This document shows positions 6,507-9,322 of a stretch of DNA of 9,322 nt, piece by piece. The DNA comes from an uncultured Lachnospiraceae bacterium. GTDB lineage: Bacteria > Bacillota > Clostridia > Lachnospirales > Lachnospiraceae. The DNA lies in the NCBI GenBank assembly GCA_910588865.1, contig CAJUSJ010000120.1, positions 1-9,322 of the forward strand, read 5' to 3'. The notes under the pieces are model-generated. The model was given only the letters and a program-made list of their open reading frames with translations, ran no database searches and was not told the DNA's origin. How positions within the stretch are numbered: the stretch's first letter is position 1; each line of letters opens with the position of its first letter. The translations under genes and the position numbers were made by a program.

Positions 6507-7880
6507 ATGAATTTGGAAAAATTGTTCCATCTCAAAGAGAATCACACAGATGTGAAGACAGAGGTTGTGGCAGGCATTACCACATTTATGACCATGGCTT
6601 ACATTCTGGCGGTCAACCCTATCATCTTAAGCGACGCTGGTATGGACAGCGGAGCGGTGTTTACGGCAACAGCCCTGGCCTCCATGGCAGCCACGCTTTT
6701 GATGGCCGCGTTTGCCAACTATCCCTTTGTGCTGGCTCCCGGCATGGGGCTTAACGCTTATTTTGCCTACACCGTGGTTCTGCAGATGGAGTATTCCTGG
6801 CAGACAGCCCTGGCCGCGGTGTTTGTGGAAGGAATCGTGTTTATTGTTTTGTCTCTGACTAATGTGCGGGAGGCCATTTTTAACGCCATCCCCATGAACC
6901 TAAAGCATGCGGTGTCTGTGGGCATTGGCCTGTTCATCGCCTTCATCGGCATGCAGAACGCCAAGATCGTGGTGGACAGCTCCACCCTGGTCTCCATCTA
7001 TTCCTTTAAAGACTCCATGGAGGCAGGTACATTTTTCGGAGAGGGGATCACAGTAGTCCTGGCCATTGCGGGTATTCTGATCACAGGGGTGCTGCTGATC
7101 AAAAATGTGAAGGGCAATATCCTCTGGGGGATTCTGATCACCTGGGGGCTTGGAATCCTCTGTCAGTTTACAGGCCTTTACAGGGTCAACCCGGAGCTGG
7201 GGTGCTCCAGCCTGCTGCCGGATTTTTCAGGAGGGATCGCGGTACCCAGCCTGGCTCCCACCTTTATGCGGCTGGATTTTAAAGGCATTTTCACTCTGGA
7301 CTTTTTCGTGGTGATGTTCGCGTTTTTGTTTGTTGATCTGTTTGACACCCTGGGAACCTTGATCGGCGTGGCCTCCAAGGCGGACATGCTTGATAAGGAC
7401 GGAAAGCTGCCAAAGATCAAAGGCGCTCTCATGGCAGATGCTGTGGGAACCTCCTTCGGCGCTGTGCTGGGAACCTCTACCACCACAACCTTTGTGGAGA
7501 GCGCCTCCGGTGTGGCGGAGGGCGGGCGCACGGGACTGACTGCGGTAACCGCTGCCCTGCTTTTTGGCCTGTCTTTGTTTTTGTCCCCCATCTTTCTGGC
7601 GATTCCATCCTTTGCCACGGCTCCGGCTCTGGTGATCGTGGGATTCCTGATGATGACCTCCATCACCAAGATTGATTTCGGCGATTACACGGAAGCCATC
7701 CCCGCTTATATCGCCATTACGGCCATGCCCTTTATGTACAGCATCTCAGAGGGCATCGCCATGGGCGTTATCTCCTACATGGTGCTGAATCTGGTGACAG
7801 GAAAAGCTGGTGAGAAGAAGATCAGTCCCCTTATGTATGTTCTGGCGGTGTTGTTTGTGCTGAAATATATTATGCTGTAG
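6507..7880 (+). CDS. NCS2/AzgA-family adenine/guanine/hypoxanthine permease
   Basis: Multi-span inner-membrane purine base importer (proton-coupled in characterised relatives such as PbuG/PbuO and E. coli AdeP/GhxP), 457 residues, close to family length. Signature stretches: KTEVVAGITTFMTMAYIL near 17-34, LAPGMGLNAYFAYTVV (about 76-91), SWQTALAAVFVEGIVF, NAIPMNLKHAVSVGIGLFIA, the acidic DLFDTLGTLIGVASKADML starting at Asp277, and GTSTTTTFVESASGVAEGGR starting at Gly322, which carries the Thr-rich and Glu331 motif of this subfamily. No interruption is visible. It probably shares a transcript with dctP (30-nt gap) and is closed by the strong terminator at 7895-7933. Which purine is carried cannot be read from sequence. 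Purine uptake next to a TRAP binding protein is an unexplained pairing. Confidence 0.96.
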   Translation: MNLEKLFHLKENHTDVKTEVVAGITTFMTMAYILAVNPIILSDAGMDSGAVFTATALASMAATLLMAAFANYPFVLAPGMGLNAYFAYTVVLQMEYSWQTALAAVFVEGIVFIVLSLTNVREAIFNAIPMNLKHAVSVGIGLFIAFIGMQNAKIVVDSSTLVSIYSFKDSMEAGTFFGEGITVVLAIAGILITGVLLIKNVKGNILWGILITWGLGILCQFTGLYRVNPELGCSSLLPDFSGGIAVPSLAPTFMRLDFKGIFTLDFFVVMFAFLFVDLFDTLGTLIGVASKADMLDKDGKLPKIKGALMADAVGTSFGAVLGTSTTTTFVESASGVAEGGRTGLTAVTAALLFGLSLFLSPIFLAIPSFATAPALVIVGFLMMTSITKIDFGDYTEAIPAYIAITAMPFMYSISEGIAMGVISYMVLNLVTGKAGEKKISPLMYVLAVLFVLKYIML

Positions 7881-7894
7881 CGGCAAGGCTTGTG

Positions 7895-7933
7895 CCGGAA
7901 GAGATCCGTTCTCGGATTTCTTCCGGTTTTTTT
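7895..7933 (+). terminator. Strong intrinsic terminator after the purine permease
   Basis: A 14-pair stem (7895-7908 with 7913-7926, one G-U pair) closes a TTCT loop and is followed by seven T. It begins 15 nt after the permease stop and ends the dctP-permease unit. The T-run directly abuts the oppF remnant. Confidence 0.95.
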
Positions 7934-8206
7934 ATGTACACGGGGCGGAAAGAGGCTGATGAGGTATACCAGTATCCGCTGCACCCCTACACCAGGGCCC
8001 TGATGTCAGCGGTTCCAGAGCCGGATCCCAGAGCGGCCAGGACCCAGCAGAGGATCATGCTGGAGGGAGAGATCCCCAATCCCCTGGATATCCCAAAAGG
8101 GTGCCCTTTTTGTACCAGGTGCCCCCAGGCGAAACCTCAGTGCCGAGAGGAGCGGCCAGAGCTTAAGGAGGTAGATGGAAGGCAGGCGGCATGTCTCCTT
8201 TTGTAG
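7934..8206 (+). pseudogene. 3' remnant of an oligopeptide ABC transporter ATPase (OppF/DppF type)
   Basis: Only the C-terminal ~90 codons of a ~320-residue ATPase survive. Diagnostic pieces of the oligopeptide/dipeptide C-terminal domain are clear: YPLHPYTRALMSAVP, RIMLEGEIPNPLDIP, then GCPFCTRCPQAKPQC and the ending EVDGRQAACLLL. Everything upstream (Walker A, Q-loop, LSGGQ, Walker B) is absent. The first readable residues, MYTGR-KEADEVYQ, resemble the family's VMYLGK...EEVY stretch with a few residues missing, and begin immediately after the terminator T-run. There is no ribosome site ahead of ATG 7934 or any useful internal ATG, so it is probably not translated. It marks the end of a former opp/dpp operon that continued into the binding-protein gene at 8331. 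Family call is firm; the extent of the left edge is inferred. Confidence 0.88.
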
Positions 8207-8330
8207 AAGGAGAGGTGCTGCCTGGCAGGTCCCCGGTGAATCGCTGGTTAGAGTAAAGTATCACCATAAAGAAAAACATGACTGTGAAGGTACGGAACAG
8301 TTATGAAAAACAACATGGAGGAGACACATT
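8207..8330 (+). other. Leader between oppF remnant and oppA-like gene
   Basis: A 124-nt gap with a ribosome site GGAGGAG at 8317-8323, 7 nt before ATG 8331. It contains a small inverted repeat CTGCC-T-GGCAG (8218-8228) with no T-run. I see no convincing -35/-10 pair, so how the downstream gene is transcribed, now cut off from its operon by the terminator, is unclear. Confidence 0.5.
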
Positions 8331-9284
8331 ATGAAAAAAACGAAAATTACAAAATGGGCGGCCCTTGCCCTGGCTGCTTCCGTGACCCTTAGTCTGGCGG
8401 CATGCGGCGGGAATGGCGGAAGCGCCCCAGAAGGAACATCCGGAGGAGGGGCTGCCAGCCAGCAGGTGGGAGGAGATCAGGCAGGAACTTCCGGGGAGAG
8501 CGGGGGAGCCAAGGAACTGGTGGTTGCCACCGTGTCAGCGGCGGGAAGCTTAGACCCGGCGGAGGTGGCCATTGACATGTGGACCGAATATGCCAAGCTG
8601 TGCGTTGACCCCCTAATCCGGTTTGACGAGTCAGGAAATGTGATCTATGAGGCAGCGGAGAGTTATGAGTCCAGCGACGACGGGCTTGTGTGGACCTTTC
8701 ATTTGAGACAGGACGCCAAGTGGAGCGACGGTTCCTCTGTGGTGGCAGACGATTTTATCAACACCCTCCACAGGGCTTTGGATCCCAACAACGGCGATTC
8801 CATCTACGGCGATATGCTCTACGGCATCGTCGGCGCCAGGGAGGCCAGGGAGAACGGCGGTTCCATGGACGATGTGATGGTGAAGGCATTGGACGATTAC
8901 ACCCTGGAGTTTACCCTGACAGAGCCCTGCGGATATTTCCTGAAACTGCTGACCATCGCGCCCTTCTATCCATCCAAAAGCGGCGTGGCCACTTTGGAGA
9001 ACACAAATTGGTACAAGGATGGGGCAACAAGCCTTGGAAACGGCCCCTTCTGCCTGAAGGAATTTGTGGACGGTCAGTACTATCTTGTGGAGAAAAATCC
9101 CTACTATTTCGCGGCAGACCAGGTGAAGCTGGATTCCATCCGGGTTGAGTTTATCGACGACGCCCAGGCCCTTCTGTCATCCTACCGGACAGGGGAAGTG
9201 GATGTGGTCACAGGTCTTCCTTCCTATGTAAAAGAGCAGTACCAGGACAGCGACGACTATATTGCCTCTGGTGTTAGTATATAA
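8331..9284 (+). pseudogene. Truncated oligopeptide-binding lipoprotein (OppA/DppA, SBP_bac_5 family)
   Basis: Extracytoplasmic peptide-binding protein cut to 317 residues; family members are usually about 530-600. The N-terminus is intact: signal peptide, lipobox LAAC with Cys25, and a Gly/Ser/Ala-rich linker (26-60) typical of clostridial lipoproteins. Family motifs follow in order: GSLDPAEVA, WTFHLRQDAKWSDGS, ADDFINTLHRAL, LGNGPFCLKEF, YYLVEKNPYYF and SYRTGEVDVVTGLP. The normal reading ends near DDYIAS; the last codons (GGT GTT AGT ATA TAA) coincide with a switch to AT-rich sequence, suggesting an insertion or rearrangement at about 9270. The C-terminal domain that completes the binding cleft is missing, so the product should not bind peptide normally. 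Alternatively the window edge cuts into a mobile element whose far side carries the rest of the gene. Confidence 0.85.
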
Positions 9285-9322
9285 GTGTGGACAGGAAAAG
9301 TTGAACAACCTATACTATCAAA
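9270..9322. other. AT-rich sequence after truncation, possible mobile-element end
   Basis: From about 9270 the GC-rich coding pattern stops and AT-rich sequence without similarity to the binding-protein family runs to the window edge. TGTTAGTAT begins at 9272. It could be the terminal repeat of an insertion sequence, but no transposase or matching far end is in view, so the element type cannot be named. Confidence 0.35.

Noticed and set aside
9285..9322. Group II intron 5' end (GTGTG at 9285)
   Set aside because: GTGTG fits the GUGYG start, but the preceding exon would end in an in-frame TAA, and no intron domains are visible in 38 nt.
1..9322. CRISPR array, tRNA, rRNA, attachment site or toxin-antitoxin pair
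   Set aside because: No regularly spaced repeats, no cloverleaf or rRNA-like sequence, and no small paired genes of those kinds were seen on either strand.

Overview
The window looks like a moderately GC-rich chromosome segment from a gut-type Clostridia, most likely Lachnospiraceae (Clostridium/Enterocloster/Hungatella-like). The grounds are strong AGGAGG-type ribosome sites, Gram-positive lipoprotein signals with Gly/Ser-rich linkers, a KtrB-like K+ channel protein beside KdpDE, and an AzgA-type purine permease. The genus is inference; no rRNA or tRNA marker is present. All supported genes lie on the + strand.

Layout. (1) Bases 1-263 hold no convincing gene; they contain a GC-rich block with three hairpins and then an AT-rich leader. 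(2) 264-5361 is a potassium cluster: a TrkH/KtrB translocating subunit, an 85-residue single-span membrane protein, a KdpD sensor kinase, and a KdpE response regulator that overlaps kdpD by 8 nt. Neither KdpFABC nor a TrkA/KtrA gating subunit is in the window, so KdpDE sits with a channel-type K+ uptake protein instead of the Kdp pump. (3) 5376-7933 is a second transcription unit: a near-consensus promoter, a TRAP-type (DctP) binding lipoprotein with no DctQM membrane partners, an NCS2/AzgA purine permease 30 nt later, and a very strong intrinsic terminator. (4) 7934-9322 is a damaged oligopeptide-transport (opp/dpp) locus: the last ~90 codons of an OppF/DppF-type ATPase, joined directly to the terminator's T-run, then an OppA/DppA-type lipoprotein that stops at 317 residues, well short of family length, where the sequence turns AT-rich at the window edge.

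How the parts fit. KdpDE probably senses K+ limitation, turgor or c-di-AMP and controls the adjacent K+ uptake gene. The kinase's Usp domain carries a SxS-x20-LTALF pattern that matches in spacing the SxS-x20-FTAxY c-di-AMP motif described for Staphylococcus aureus KdpD. The same kinase has a Gly-rich, G-quadruplex-capable replacement of a conserved linker and an altered DELAHTN motif. I found no wholly new defence or mobile system. The best leads are this K+ signalling module and the two-sided decay of the opp locus.
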